Shown here piece by piece: positions 1 to 11,100 of a stretch of 64,000 nucleotides of DNA. The notes under the pieces were generated by a model. The model had not been told where the DNA came from and searched no databases. It was given only the letters and a program-made list of their open reading frames with translations. A program made the translations under genes and the position numbers. The stretch is taken from contig NC_092562.1 in the NCBI RefSeq assembly GCF_037975245.1, positions 13,696,501 to 13,760,500 of the forward strand, read 5' to 3'. The first letter of the stretch is position 1, and every line of letters starts with the position of its first letter. Origin of the DNA: Apostichopus japonicus (Eukaryota > Echinodermata > Holothuroidea > Aspidochirotida > Stichopodidae).

Positions 1-531
1 CACCGCACTACATTGCGTGTGTAAGGCATATATTCACCAACTCGAAACAATGCTTAGCTACCTGTGTAACGAGCCTTGTAACGCAGAGCTATATATCAAA
101 TGTAAACAAGCTATAAATATTGTACCATGTATACGTAATATCCTGACCGTTAAGACAATAGTTATGATCTACGCAAGTTCACGCGTTAAAACAAAAGTTT
201 GGTGCTTGGCTTGCCTACCTAGGAATGGTGAAAGTAAATGCTGTAGTTTAGAAACATACCGTTTAGTTGGAATTCTAATGAGCGAAATTAATCAGGAAAG
301 TTACTATACAATTACAATAATGTAAGTCTTACATAGACCTACGTTACTTCGTTAAGTTGTTGTTATTGTAGTAACTTTCCTGAACTTACGCTAACAATTA
401 TTATCTTCACTCGCCATTTGGCGAGCGCGACTAAAAATCTACTCGCCAAAAATGCAAAATTCAATCGTCGCCATGATTGCTGTTCAAGTCTCAATACCTT
501 TAGTATATAGTACAAAACTACAACATGAATA
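1..531. other. Unassigned intergenic stretch with an inverted-repeat arm
   Basis: No gene is recognised. The 102-codon open frame starting at 17 has no recognisable domain and looks like chance. Positions 161-215 are repeated in inverted orientation at 4381-4432 (see that entry). A short palindromic motif of the form ACTCGCCA..TGGCGAG lies near 410-425 and a related one near 4262-4285. Confidence 0.5.
161..215 (+). repeat. Left arm of a 4.2-kb-spaced inverted repeat
   Basis: The stretch containing GTTATGATCTACGCA and AGTTTGGTGCTTGGCTTGCC reappears as its reverse complement at 4381-4432. Similarity continues weakly past position 215 (GGTGAAAGT in both arms), with extra bases in the right arm. 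The two arms bracket the transposon-filled interval, so they could be remnants of the ends of a large fold-back element. No target duplication was found. Confidence 0.55.
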
Positions 532-539
532 CTTTATAT

Positions 540-1521
540 CACTGGCGGATCCAGGGCCTTTGTTTGGGAGGGGCCAAAGTGGCATGAGAGTGATATGGGG
601 GAGGGGTCTAAGGGGAGGGGAAAATTTTCTATTGCTGAATGCCCTCAGATGCAATTTGGTGCGATAAAAGTGTACAATGGTGATGTTAATTTACTTCTAA
701 AAAAAATGTTTCCCAGGTGTAATTTTCTAAAATATTTATGAAACAAAGTTGGGATCATCTTTCTCAAGAAATTTTATTTCTCATAGGTTATAAATTTCTT
801 ACAACCAGCCTGTAACTGCAAAATGGTGTTAAACTGTAAATCCTCATGCTCATACATTTACATAACTCCCAACTCTTGAGAAGGCAAATGCTGGTCCATG
901 CCACGAATCGCCGTCCTGGGGGAGGGGTATAAATGAATGAATTTTTTGGGAATCCTGTGATGCCTACATGTAAAATGGTGGCACTTAGAAAGGCTTTTGT
1001 CACCCAAAATTTTCTGAGAAATCTGCATTTTTTTGTGTGTAACATCAATAAATTGAATAGTAGGTGATAATTCATTCTTTCCCGTGGCATGAAAATGTTC
1101 GCTGCTCGCCCCAATGAAAAGAATTATAGGCTAATTTGAGGTTCAAATGATGCTGTAAAGGAGGTTTTATACTCTATTATGCTAAATGCTAAAGAAATGA
1201 TGGTTGCTAAGTCAAAATTTGATGCAATTTTTTTTATGTATACTTGACAATTACAATGCGGTTTTTTCGGACGCTTGTGCGGGTCAGCGGGTTTGGGTGT
1301 TAGAATGCGGGTCTAATTCCCGCGAATTGCGGGTCAGTTGGGAGCTCTGCATTTAATTTTAAACCACAAAACGAAAAGGTTTAGACTAGTCTACCACTGC
1401 TATTCCTCTCGATTTATTTAATTCCAATCATATGATTTAGCGGATGTTCGGAAACACTTTTGGCTCACCTTTGGGGGGGGGGCCATTGCCCCCCTTGGCC
1501 CCCCCCTTGGATCCTCCAGTG
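540..1521. mobile_element. Non-autonomous hAT-type DNA transposon, 982 bp
   Basis: The element starts CACTGGCGGATCCAGGG and ends with the near-complement CCTTGGATCCTCCAGTG. It is flanked by a perfect 8-bp target duplication, CTTTATAT, at 532-539 and 1522-1529. Eight-base duplications with CA..TG ends are the hallmark of the hAT superfamily. No transposase frame is visible inside. A G-rich subterminal segment resembles the hAT at 7519-7892. Confidence 0.85.
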
Positions 1522-1769
1522 CTTTATATACACTAAGGTTAGATAGATACAAGGCGCTACGTAATGCACATTTGGAAAAAATATCTCTGTGCAGGATGAA
1601 ATGAACATTTTCCACCTAATGAAAGTGATGAACTGTACCTTATGTCGCAGAATCAGCAGGTATATTTAGTCTCAAATAATTCAAAAGTTCGAAATACCTA
1701 CGAAGGCAGCTTGTCTTATGGAACACAGGTGCGTATCCAGGGGGGGCGTTGGGGGCGCGCGCCCCCCGG

Positions 1770-1935
1770 GTAAGAAAAAGAGAAGAGAAAAAAAGAGAAG
1801 AAAAAAGGAAAAAAGAGGGGAAAAAAGAGGAGGAGGAGAGGAAGGAAGGGAAAAGAAATAGAAGAAAGAGAGAAAAAGGAGAAAAAGAGGGAGTAAAAGA
1901 AAAACGCGAAGACACCGGGAAGAGAAAGAAGAACA
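1770..1935. repeat. Polypurine (GA-rich) tract inside the 5-bp-TSD element
   Basis: About 165 bp of almost pure A/G on the plus strand. The equivalent tract is present in the sister copies at about 28155-28325 (as C/T, inverted) and 44110-44260. It creates long low-complexity Lys/Glu/Arg-rich open frames, which I do not regard as genes. Such tracts can adopt triplex DNA, a possibility only. Confidence 0.8.
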
Positions 1936-2773
1936 GTGACATCATTACAGCGCTGAAGGGTAGCCAGTGACGGATCAATAATTTCGTAAAAGTGTGACTC
2001 ACCCTACCCCTTACACCGACAACTCCATTTGTTGACGTTTCCATTTTCCTCTCTCACTAATGATCTAATATACTATATATGGTCTATCATAACGCGTGTG
2101 TAGAATTGTGCTATGAAACCAACTGTGGCTGGTCTCGAACTCGACCGTGTCGTCGGGGAACATGACGCATTTTGGGATGGGGGCGACCGCCCGCCCCCCC
2201 CCCCCCCCATTCAGCATTTTTTTAAAGGATATCGCTAAGAAATTTCAAAATAGAAAGTGCTTAGAGGCAACTTACAAGGCCTGGGAAGTGTCATTTCCAG
2301 CGATCTGGGAGACATTTTCGGCCAAAATTTGCTTGTACGCTTCGCGCCAACCTATGGTGGCGCTACGCTTAGATAATTTGCCTACAGGCTTCGCCCCTCC
2401 CTTGGCAAATTCCTCGCTACGCGCCTGTTCGAATTTGTAACGCAAACAGCAGATATCACATCATATCAGTGAGCATGAAAATGGCGTTCCAGGATGAAAA
2501 GCCTCAAAACTGTCCGACTTGCCTGAAAAAATAACCAAAATTTTTCGCGCGCGTTCAACGTGTTAATGTCAATATCATATAAGCAAGCATCGGTTATTAC
2601 ATCGCATGCCATCATGTACCGTACGGTCCGTTAAAATTGCGCAGTATACCGCGGGATGCTAATGTAAACAACGACATGTCTCATGTAGATGTATAAAAAG
2701 CATGGAGGTCCAATTATGTCAAAACTCTCTTTTACATTAGTAATGGCGAATTAGGGCCTGCACCCCCGCCGCG

Positions 2774-3149
2774 CAGTGGCGGAGCGTCCATATGGTCAGG
2801 GGGCGGATGCCCCCCTGACGGACTCAAATGGACTGCTGGCGCCTGTTTCAGCTCTTTACCACGTTTTACTTATTCTAGATTATTGACTTTTTTATTGCGC
2901 TCTCATCTACTTATTGACATTTGTCACATTTTGTTGGTGTAATTTGGCGATGACACCTTATTCTTCGTTTATCTGCAAATTAGCCAGGCCCGGAAAAGGT
3001 CATTTCCGGCGATCTAGGGAGTATCTTTACTCAAAAATTTTCTGTACGCTACGCGCCAACCAGTGGTGGCGCTCCGCTTAGATAGTGTCGAAAGCGCCCC
3101 TTCAGACCATTCTCGCCACTCCTGACCAATACCCCTAGCTCCGCCACTG
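2774..3149. mobile_element. Nested non-autonomous hAT element, 376 bp
   Basis: The ends are CAGTGGCGGAGC and, inverted, CAGTGGCGGAGCTAGG. The perfect 8-bp duplication CCGCCGCG lies at 2766-2773 and 3150-3157. It sits inside the 1726-3838 transposon and is therefore younger. It carries one copy of the recurrent hairpin core (about 2997-3085). A relative lies at about 26660-27061. Confidence 0.88.
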
Positions 3150-3843
3150 CCGCCGCGTCTCCTACGCCTATGTGTGTAGTGTTCGGTTTCGGAAATATCT
3201 GCTATTTTTTCATTTCCTTCAACCAAGTTTTATAATAGCCGTTATAACAGGTTTTAATATTTGTACACCAATAAATTAACTGTGTCTGAATTTTCGAAAA
3301 TTTCTGACCAACATTCTACATCACACTTCCCTCTACTCGTGCAATTTTGACCGGTCCGTTAGGGGTTGAAGGAAGTTTTTTCTATATTGGTTGTCCATAG
3401 ATGAAATTTCGTACAACATTATGGGTATGTTTTGAAGTGAGTTTATTCACGAGAAATGTGAATTTTCAAATTCTGAACAAATATGGGGCTTGAAACCTTG
3501 AAAAGTGGGGCTGACGGGTATTGTGGGCCGCGACGTAGAATCACCTACAAAAGCAAAGACCCACAGGAGATGCGATCAGGTCGAACATGATGTGTGCCGG
3601 GTTGACAATATTCAAAAAGGTTAAGGATGGAAAAAAAAAACTATTAGGAAATACTTGGTTCTCAGGCAAAAAGTGTACATCTGGTTGGTCATTTCAAGCC
3701 CGAGAAGTGCCGTTTCCGGTGATCTGGGGGGTTTCAAAACAAGAAATTTTCTTGTACGCTGCGCGCCAACCGATGGTGGCGCTCCGCTTAGATAGTAATT
3801 CGCGCCCCCCGGGTTTGAAAATCCTGGATACGCGCCTGGAACA

Positions 3844-4380
3844 TAAGGGCTCATGTAGTAGGCCTATACTATAGGCGGCATATATACTACTAGCTAGGTG
3901 CCAGTAAGCCTATATACAGTACCTCACTGCAACTTTGGGCCGCTACTCAATTTGCGACTTCGGAAAATTTGCCTAATTACTTTTTCGTGTCTTTTGGAAC
4001 TGCAATGGTGCGCGAATATTTTCACTGTTTCTGCATTACTCTGCCTAATCAAAGCAATATTTTAGGCAATGAGAATCTAAGGTTGACAAAGCATCTATCT
4101 TCCACTCGTAACTTACGTCACGGGAAAATCTGATAACTCTCTGCATATATATTGTGACATGTTTGCAACGATAGTCTTGGTAATAGGGATTTGGCTGGTC
4201 CACCAGTCACTCATCAAGTTGTCTAGCGTAGTGCATTTGCTATTCACCAAAGCTAAAATTATACTCGCCAATGACGAGTTGGCGATCGTTATTGTCGAGT
4301 CCTGATTCCCACTATGTTGCTAAACAGTAGTGACTTTCACCTTTCCCATGTCGGCACACTGACCTCTATTCAGTGGGTCG
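3844..4380. other. Unassigned intergenic stretch
   Basis: No open frame, RNA gene or bounded mobile element was recognised. Position 4249 onward has the ACTCGCCA-type palindromic motif that also occurs near 410. Confidence 0.5.
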
Positions 4381-4432
4381 GCAAGCCAAGCACCAAACTT
4401 TTTTATATATGAACATGCGTAGATCATAACCA
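4381..4432 (-). repeat. Right arm of the 4.2-kb-spaced inverted repeat
   Basis: Reverse complement of 161-215, with a few substitutions and small insertions. See the left-arm entry. Confidence 0.55.
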
Positions 4433-4513
4433 TCGTAGGCCACGCCTCTAAAACCTCAGAGCCGTCTATAGACAAACACGTTCTGAATGGCGCCGTTGCT
4501 ACAAGTCACGCAA

Positions 4514-4533
4514 AGCCGTATATATATACGGCT
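4514..4533. repeat. 20-bp perfect palindrome
   Basis: AGCCGTATATATATACGGCT reads the same on both strands. It lies immediately before the minisatellite. Confidence 0.8.
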
Positions 4534-4668
4534 CTGAAATGACATTGTTAACGAATTTAGCATGGTTGTTTCTACATATCAGGACGTTGTTAACGAATTT
4601 TACATGGTTGTATCTACAAATCGTGACGTTGTTAACGAATTTTACATGGTTTTTGCTACATATCAGGA

Positions 4669-5714
4669 CAGCGGCGTAACGATGAGTCTGGGGACCCCTG
4701 GGTCCAGGGAAGGAAGGGCCCCCTGGCTGCTGCGGAGAATCAACCGATGTGCGCGCAGCGCACATCACGAGCGCGGAGCGCGAAGTCCCAAAGGCGTGGG
4801 TCCAGGGCCCGCCTTGGGGCCCTTGAAGCTCTGGGGTTCTACAAGCCCTCTGTTGCAATCTGAGCCGTATATGGAACATTTCGTGGTGATTTGATCGACT
4901 GAGATTTTGGGGAAAATCTGCGTTCATAGACACATTTTTGGTACGCCTTGTCTGTCATACTGGGAACATGAAAAAATGTGTTGCAAAGCTAGAATACATT
5001 AAGAGATTGAAAGGACAATAAGACCAAATGACCAATGTCCAATTCTCCTAACTCCTGTGGACAAATGGTATCCAAGTTCCCGAGAACTTGGAAAGGCTAG
5101 AGCTTGAATTTACTGAGCCTGGCCTTCTTGTCAGCAAACATATCGATTAGTCCATCTATATCAAGTGACCATGCCTCCTCGCTCTCGATGGAAAGGATAG
5201 CCAGCGAATCCAGCCGATCTTGAGAAATGGTTGAAGGTAGGTAAGTCTTGATTAGCTGGCTGAGATTAGATAGCTGAGGAAAGCATCAGTCAAAGGGGTT
5301 CAAAATATGCCAAATTTGTGTCATTTGGCCAGTTATCGGCCAATGTCATGTGGCAACCCTGACCGAGAGCGAATTCATTGAAATTAGAGGTGCTACTTCG
5401 CTATAATATGTACCAGCGTAGCCTATCAAGTTCCAGTGTGTACCTCAGGCGCTTGAGTCAGTCGTGCGGAAAGAAGGATACGAGATTTGCAGTTGCAGGG
5501 GCATATGATTTATGACGAACGTATTCACGCACAGAAAAATATGTCCATTGTCTCGTTTATAGTTTCTTTTCCAACGAAAACGTGCCGTTTCAAAAAAAAA
5601 AAGGAAAAAAGGGGTACCCCTCTTCTAAGTTCTGTACATCAGTGCAGCGGGGGCCCCCTTTGGTCGGGGTCCCCTGGGTTTGCCCCGTCCGAGCCCATAA
5701 GCGTTACGCCGCTG
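4669..5714. mobile_element. hAT transposon remnant inserted in the minisatellite, 1,046 bp
   Basis: The ends are CAGCGGCGTAACG and its exact inverse CGTTACGCCGCTG. The 8-bp duplication TATCAGGA (4661-4668, 5715-5722) is itself part of the minisatellite monomer. The interior keeps the last exon-like piece of a hAT transposase on the minus strand (5097-5285). This is therefore an internally deleted derivative of an autonomous element, which ties this TIR type firmly to hAT. Confidence 0.92.
5097..5285 (-). pseudogene. Fossil C-terminus of a hAT transposase (ZMYM1/TTF-type)
   Basis: Reading the minus strand gives about 60 open codons ending in TAG (5097-5099). Motifs include LAILSIE, then an acidic spacer, then LIDMFADKKAR. 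This arrangement is that of the hAT dimerisation region and the short tail after it, as in ZMYM1-like transposase-derived proteins. The frame is closed upstream by TGA at 5286-5288. A CTCAG just inside could be an old splice acceptor. All catalytic parts are missing, so it cannot act alone. Confidence 0.75.
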
Positions 5715-6607
5715 TATCAGGACGTTGTTAACGAACTTTACATGGTTGTATCTACAAATCTTGACGTTGTTAACGAATTTTACATGGTTGTTGCTACATA
5801 TCAGGACGTTGTTAACGAACTTTACATGGTTGTATCTACAAATCTTGACGTTGTTAACGAATTTTACTTGGTTATTGCTAAAAATCTTGACGTTAACGAA
5901 TTTTACATGGTTGTTGCTACATATCAGGACGTTGTTAACGAACTTTACATGGTTGTTGCTACATATCAGGACGTTGTTAACGAACTTTACATGGTTGTTG
6001 CTACAAATCTTGACGTTGTTAACGAATTTTACATGGAGTTGTTGCTACATATCAGGATGTTGTTAACGAATTTTACATGGTTATTGCTAAAAATCTTGAC
6101 GTTAACGAATTTTACATGGTTGTTGCTACATATCAGGACGTTGTTAACGAACTTTACATGGTTGTTGCTACATATCAGGACGTTGTTAACGAACTTTACA
6201 TGGTTGTTGCTACAAATCTTGACGTTGTTAACGAATTTTACATGGTTGTTGCTACAAATCTTGACGTTAACGAATTTTACATGGTTGTTGCTACATATCA
6301 GGACGTTGTTAACGAATTTTACATGGTTGTTGCTACAAATCTTGACGTTGTTAACGAATTTTACATGGAGTTATTGCTACAAATCTTGACGTTGTTAACG
6401 AATTTAGCATGGTTGTTGCTACATATCAGGACGTTGTTAACGAATTTTACATGGTTGTATCTACAAATCTTGACGTTGTTAACAATTTATACATGGCTGT
6501 TGCTAAAAATCTGGACGTTAACGAATTTAGCATTGTTCTTGCTACAAATGTGGACGTTTTTATCGAATTATACATGGTTATTGCTACAAATCAGGACTTT
6601 GTTAACT

Positions 6608-7510
6608 AATTTTTTCCTTTTCGCATTGCATAATTTTGGAGTTCCATATATCAAGTCCAGATTTTTAACGATGGCAAACTTCCAGTTGTATATGATCAAG
6701 TGAATTGGAAACTAAGTTGGTTGCGTGACGCCTGTCAGCCCCCCCCCCTCCCCCTCCCCAACCCATTAATTCCCCTTCGCTGGAAGGATATATATGTTAT
6801 GGCTCGTAATAGAATGAATTACAGAAATGGACCGTCAACTATGGGGCGCGACCCAAACGTGGGTCGCGAAATATTTTCAGTGGGTCACAGGATTTTTTTT
6901 TATGTAGACGTCGGAAAATGTATCTACCGTTATCGAAGCTTGCCGACAGATTATTTTTCAGCATCTTATCCAAAATCAAAGCTATATATTCCCAGTATCG
7001 ATTCCGAGCCTGGATGGGGCATGGTTGATAAATTCGGCATGGACAATTCTGGTCCGAGGGCCTAAAAGTTTGGGGCCAATCGATTACAGCAGAGGAGTAC
7101 GCGGGCGGTTTGAGGGGGGGGGGGGTGGCAAAGGCAAAGCTTTTGACTAATAATTATACTATATTCATATAACCTTGAGAGAAACCATATTCCCAATGTG
7201 ATAGTGACCGTCTGCGAGTTGATCAACAATAACAGCACAATAAATTTCGGTAACACTTCCAACGATTCTTCCTTATAATTTACCGCACGACCTGGAGACA
7301 TATAATCCTAAAGTACGTCATTTTAGTTTACAAATATTACTATGGCTGTTTGAAGTTGATTAATTTTGGCAAGGTAAAATCCCTCGTTGATCTAGGGAAT
7401 GGATTGTAGGTTATCTGTTATGTTGGTACTGTGCACGCATGGTTTCAAAGGGTTCACCTTACTACTATAATATTGTCGTTTATTCGTCCTTGTAATTAAG
7501 ATTCTATACA
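6608..7510. other. Intergenic stretch with a 22-bp hairpin
   Basis: No gene is recognised. At 6846-6867 CGCGACCCA and TGGGTCGCG form a perfect 9-bp stem around AACG. C-runs (about 6739-6765) and a G-run (about 7113-7127) resemble the subterminal tracts of the neighbouring hAT elements, but no bounded element could be defined. Confidence 0.5.
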
Positions 7511-7518
7511 ACTGGAAT

Positions 7519-7892
7519 CAGTGGCGTAGGAAGGTACTTTTGAGTGGGGGGTGGGGCTGAAGACTGATGGCCGGCCTGGGGAAGGGGTCTAAGGGGAGGG
7601 GGACACCCCTTTGGAATTTTTTTGCATTTCCAGGTGGCCTCAGATGCAATTTGGTGCAATATAGCACACTTCAACCCACCCACTCCAGTTTGTATATAAT
7701 TTTGCATTTTCACCTGGCCTTAGATGCAATTTGGTGCTCCAAATGAGATTTTTTTCTCATTTGGAAATAAAAAAGGGTTTTTTTGACTTGCGAAGCGGGG
7801 GGGGGGCGGAATGATACTTCCGCCCCTCCATGTTTTTCACTGGGGGGCTAGCGCCCCCCCCCCCAGCCCCCCCCCCGGTTCCTACGCCCTTG
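7519..7892. mobile_element. Non-autonomous hAT element, 374 bp (same family as 40141-40505)
   Basis: The ends are CAGTGGCGTAGGAAGG and, inverted, CAAGGGCGTAGGAACC. The perfect 8-bp duplication ACTGGAAT lies at 7511-7518 and 7893-7900. Two internal partial repeats carry the phrase CAGATGCAATTTGGTG. There is no coding content. Confidence 0.92.
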
Positions 7893-7952
7893 ACTGGAAT
7901 GATTATACGTAACTGCACTTTAGGGTTAAGCGTTTCATTAAAAATGTGTTAT

Positions 7953-7958
7953 TTTATT
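7953..7958 (-). terminator. Candidate polyadenylation signal of the UGT gene
   Basis: AATAAA on the minus strand, about 235 nt beyond the UGT stop codon. It is the first canonical hexamer I see downstream. Position alone supports it. Confidence 0.4.
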
Positions 7959-8190
7959 TGTTCTTCAATAATATTTTCTCGTTTTTTTCATGGGGGGGGG
8001 GGGGGTAGTGAGGTGGTAAACGACAAACGATAAAGCGCTTCATTTCAAAATCGATGTTTTTTGGTAGAATGCATGGAACACCGTACAGAAATAATTGTGC
8101 AGCAGTCAAAGAAAACATTCTGAAACCGACCAACGTGACGACCCACGCCTCTCTTTAATTATTCATTGATCCCGATGATGTATGTTAATC

Positions 8191-11100
8191 CTATTTAGGT
8201 TTCGGTCTGCAAAACGATATTAAAACTAGAACTATGTACTTAATAATTTTGTACGTTATGTATAAGACCAACAGAAGTATGCTAAGTAGTACGGTATATA
8301 CATCTAGCATATTAAGTGCAATAAAGTTAAGATCGTGGACGGGTGATCTAAGATGATCCGCTCCAAATTTTAGAAGATGCTCCACAATGAAAGCTACTTT
8401 CTTCTGTGACGTCATGGGACGGTCATGGAACATTTCAGACAGCTTGTCAATATTCTTTTGAAATCTGGAAAGAAGAATAAAAAGAAAATCAATTCCAGTC
8501 GTGGAATATGAATTGCTTCATGGCAAAGAGGCATGGAACGCGGAAAGGGCAAACTCGGCGTTGTCTAAACTAAGTTTGTTGTTGTCTAAACTAAACTTGT
8601 TGCTGCTGTTGCTCAAACTCACGTTGATGTCTAAACTTCCGTTGTCAAAACTTACGTCGTTGTCTAAACTTTAGTCGGTTTCACTTAGCAACGAAATAAG
8701 TTTTCCTATTTCGCGTTCCATGAAGAGGCATGCACTGGTCGGTATTGAACGCACATCCCTTTAGTATAGAAGAATGTAATATGAGAATGTAATAAGGGCG
8801 TTTGCCAAACGCCACTTTAAAATGGCACCTCGGAAGCAAAACATGTATCTTAGGTCGGGAACAGATTTATTCGAAAAAAATTGTGTGACGTCACTTACAT
8901 CAGTCATTTTACATTTCGTAGTACTTAGCGTAATACATTTGGTATATTTAACTTAAAATATAATAATATCCAGAACATATGGGAAATGCTGATATGGTCA
9001 CACTGAATTTCTAACCTTGACCACACATTTTCCAGTATTTTTGAATAAGTACGATGTGAAAACCAGTGTGATGGTATTCTTATGTTTGTGTTTAAAATGA
9101 AACCGTGCGTGCTGATATTCAACTACAGGATAAAAGAACATAAAATATTGAATTGCTGTATACTACCAAAAGATGATTCTTATTGTTTCATTTTATAATC
9201 GGTTTCAGAAACAGGAAGGAGAGATATTTCTCGACTTACGAGGGTGTATCCAAGACTTCCCTGATGGATTCTAGGAGAGATTCGCTTGTAATAGTTATTG
9301 GATTAAGCCTTTTACCAATACCCCTCTCATGTACCCTTTGGGCTACATCTGACTGGTCACCGATTATTGGTAGTACCAACAGAGGGACTGCGTGGTAAAT
9401 TGCTTCATACAGTCCATTGTTCCCTCCCTGGTAGATGAACAGTCTAGTCTTTTTATGACCTAAAATTAAGAACATATAAAAGATTAACAGAAATAATACC
9501 AGTGGACACGATAGATCAAAGATTATTATTACCGATCTGATATATTCTCATTCCCCATTCCCCGGGTAAATTGATATTGACCTGATGAAGGCGAAAGATC
9601 ATCTAGTAGGCCTATCCTTTTGAAATATTCATCCTTTGTCTAAAATATAATGTATTCGAGATAGTAAGACTTTGAATTGACAGCATTTTTAGGCTAACAA
9701 ACGTATAACCTTGAAGCAAACAGGCGTGATATCAAAGATACAGATTAAAAACAAACTCAATTGTTCTTAATTGTCTTCAAAATTTAATTCCAGTTTCTAC
9801 ATTTTTTTCCATCTTTTAAATTCACATTCCCTTATAAGGCAAAGCTCTATCCAAGACCCTATATCCAATCCAACGTAAAGCAATAGAGCAGAAATTAAAA
9901 AGCAAAACAGTTTAGTGTCAGTGTGCACACCTGTTTGTTTCGAGGGGTGGGGTGGCGAGGGAGGGGGGGGTAATGTCGGAAATGAAAGTTGTTCTCCGTA
10001 TAGTTTATATTAAGAATGAAAGTTCTCATATATTTTTAGTAATATTTCACGACAATGTCATAAATATCAACCGCCACCCAACATCTACAACGATACCAAA
10101 ATTCCAATCCTGTAACTTTGATTGAAAAGTGATAGAGGAAAATATCAATCTACCGACGCAAGAATAATTTATGAAGAATTCAATTTAGATATCATTCTCC
10201 CGTATTCCATATACAAGTTTAACCTACCCAAACCTGAAGAGAGAGCGGGTGGGGGGGGGGGTTGTCAGGAGAATAAAGCCCGGGGCCCGGGATCAACGAA
10301 GAAGCCATGGGAAATATGAGATTAAAAATAATGTATTCTCATTTATCTTATTTATCATAATATACTTAAAGGGGCAAAAGAAGATTTAAAAAGTGGGGCC
10401 CAGTGAGATAATCGTCCAAGGGGTCTTCCCTTGGCTCTCAATGCCCCCTCCATGAACCTACCTAACAAATCGTTTTGAGGTATCCATTTCATGGTTCGAA
10501 TATTTTCCGGCAAGTTTACCGGTGGGTTGTCTCCTTTCCATTGCCAGATGACTTTTTGTTTCAGCTGTCCAAACGATTTGACGAACATAGCCTGCTTCTC
10601 CGGGGGTAAGTGAGTGACGTAACTACCTAAGGAGAAAACAATAACCCCGTGATCTCCAGACGACTGTACAAACGCCTCTAAATCCTGCAGTTAACAGAAA
10701 ACACGTTTGAATGAGTAAGATATATGTGGGTGATCTTATACACATCGGGGTTTAAACAGCATGTTTACCGTAACAACCAAACTTACTGTGGTGGAAGCGA
10801 ATGGCAATCGAAAACAGTAGGGCCTATACTAAAAAATATAACGTAAACGTAAGTTGCCAGCACACGGAACAATTACATCCGATTTCGAGAAGGATATAGA
10901 TTGGTTTGCCTGTCACAATGTCAATCACTATTATGTTTGTCATTACCGGTTTCACTATTTTCATAGCCATGTCATTTAAGATGAAGATGCGCAACAAGGT
11001 ACGTGGTTCTGCGGTGCCTGCTATAGGTCAACAATAAATGAACCCATTTTAGTCTCTACTAACCCTCATGAATGGGGTGGGGAATGTAGGTGACTATATA

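Larger units (their letters stand above)
1726..3838. mobile_element. TIR transposon with 5-bp target duplication, copy 1 (2.1 kb, contains a nested hAT)
   Basis: The ends are CAGGTGCGTATCCAGG and, inverted, CAGGCGCGTATCCAGG. The flanking duplication is GAACA (1721-1725 and 3839-3843). Two further copies at 25467-28379 and 44079-46023 have the same ends and their own 5-bp duplications (TATAC, GTTAA), so the boundaries are secure. No transposase is seen, so it is non-autonomous. Repbase describes a hAT5-like group with 5-bp duplications, and placement there is my inference. Just inside the left end is a polypurine tract (about 1770-1935). A hAT element is nested at 2774-3149. Confidence 0.85.
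4535..6607. repeat. Minisatellite, 42-bp unit with a 39-bp variant, split by a hAT insertion
   Basis: About three units (4535-4668) and about 22 units (5715-6607) are built on a 42-bp monomer containing GACGTTGTTAACGAATTT and ACATGGTTGTTGCTACA. Two monomer types alternate (CATATCAGGAC and CAAATCTTGAC). A 39-bp form lacks one GTT. Because both lengths are multiples of three, several frames stay open for up to 300 codons. Two 2-bp insertions switch the frame and no start context or flanking exon is evident, so coding is unlikely. The right end decays gradually. Confidence 0.95.

Noticed and set aside
4535-6607. CRISPR-like array
   Set aside because: Direct repeats are contiguous with no unique spacers, in an animal genome.
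5487-6703. Open frames of 113-300 codons over the minisatellite
   Set aside because: Openness follows from monomers divisible by three. Frame-breaking 2-bp insertions occur and the longest frame starts inside the hAT element.
10355-10461. Extension of the second UGT exon past 10462
   Set aside because: A GTAGGT donor at 10461 and the in-frame join to the GHKKTRLF exon give the expected family sequence. The extension does not.
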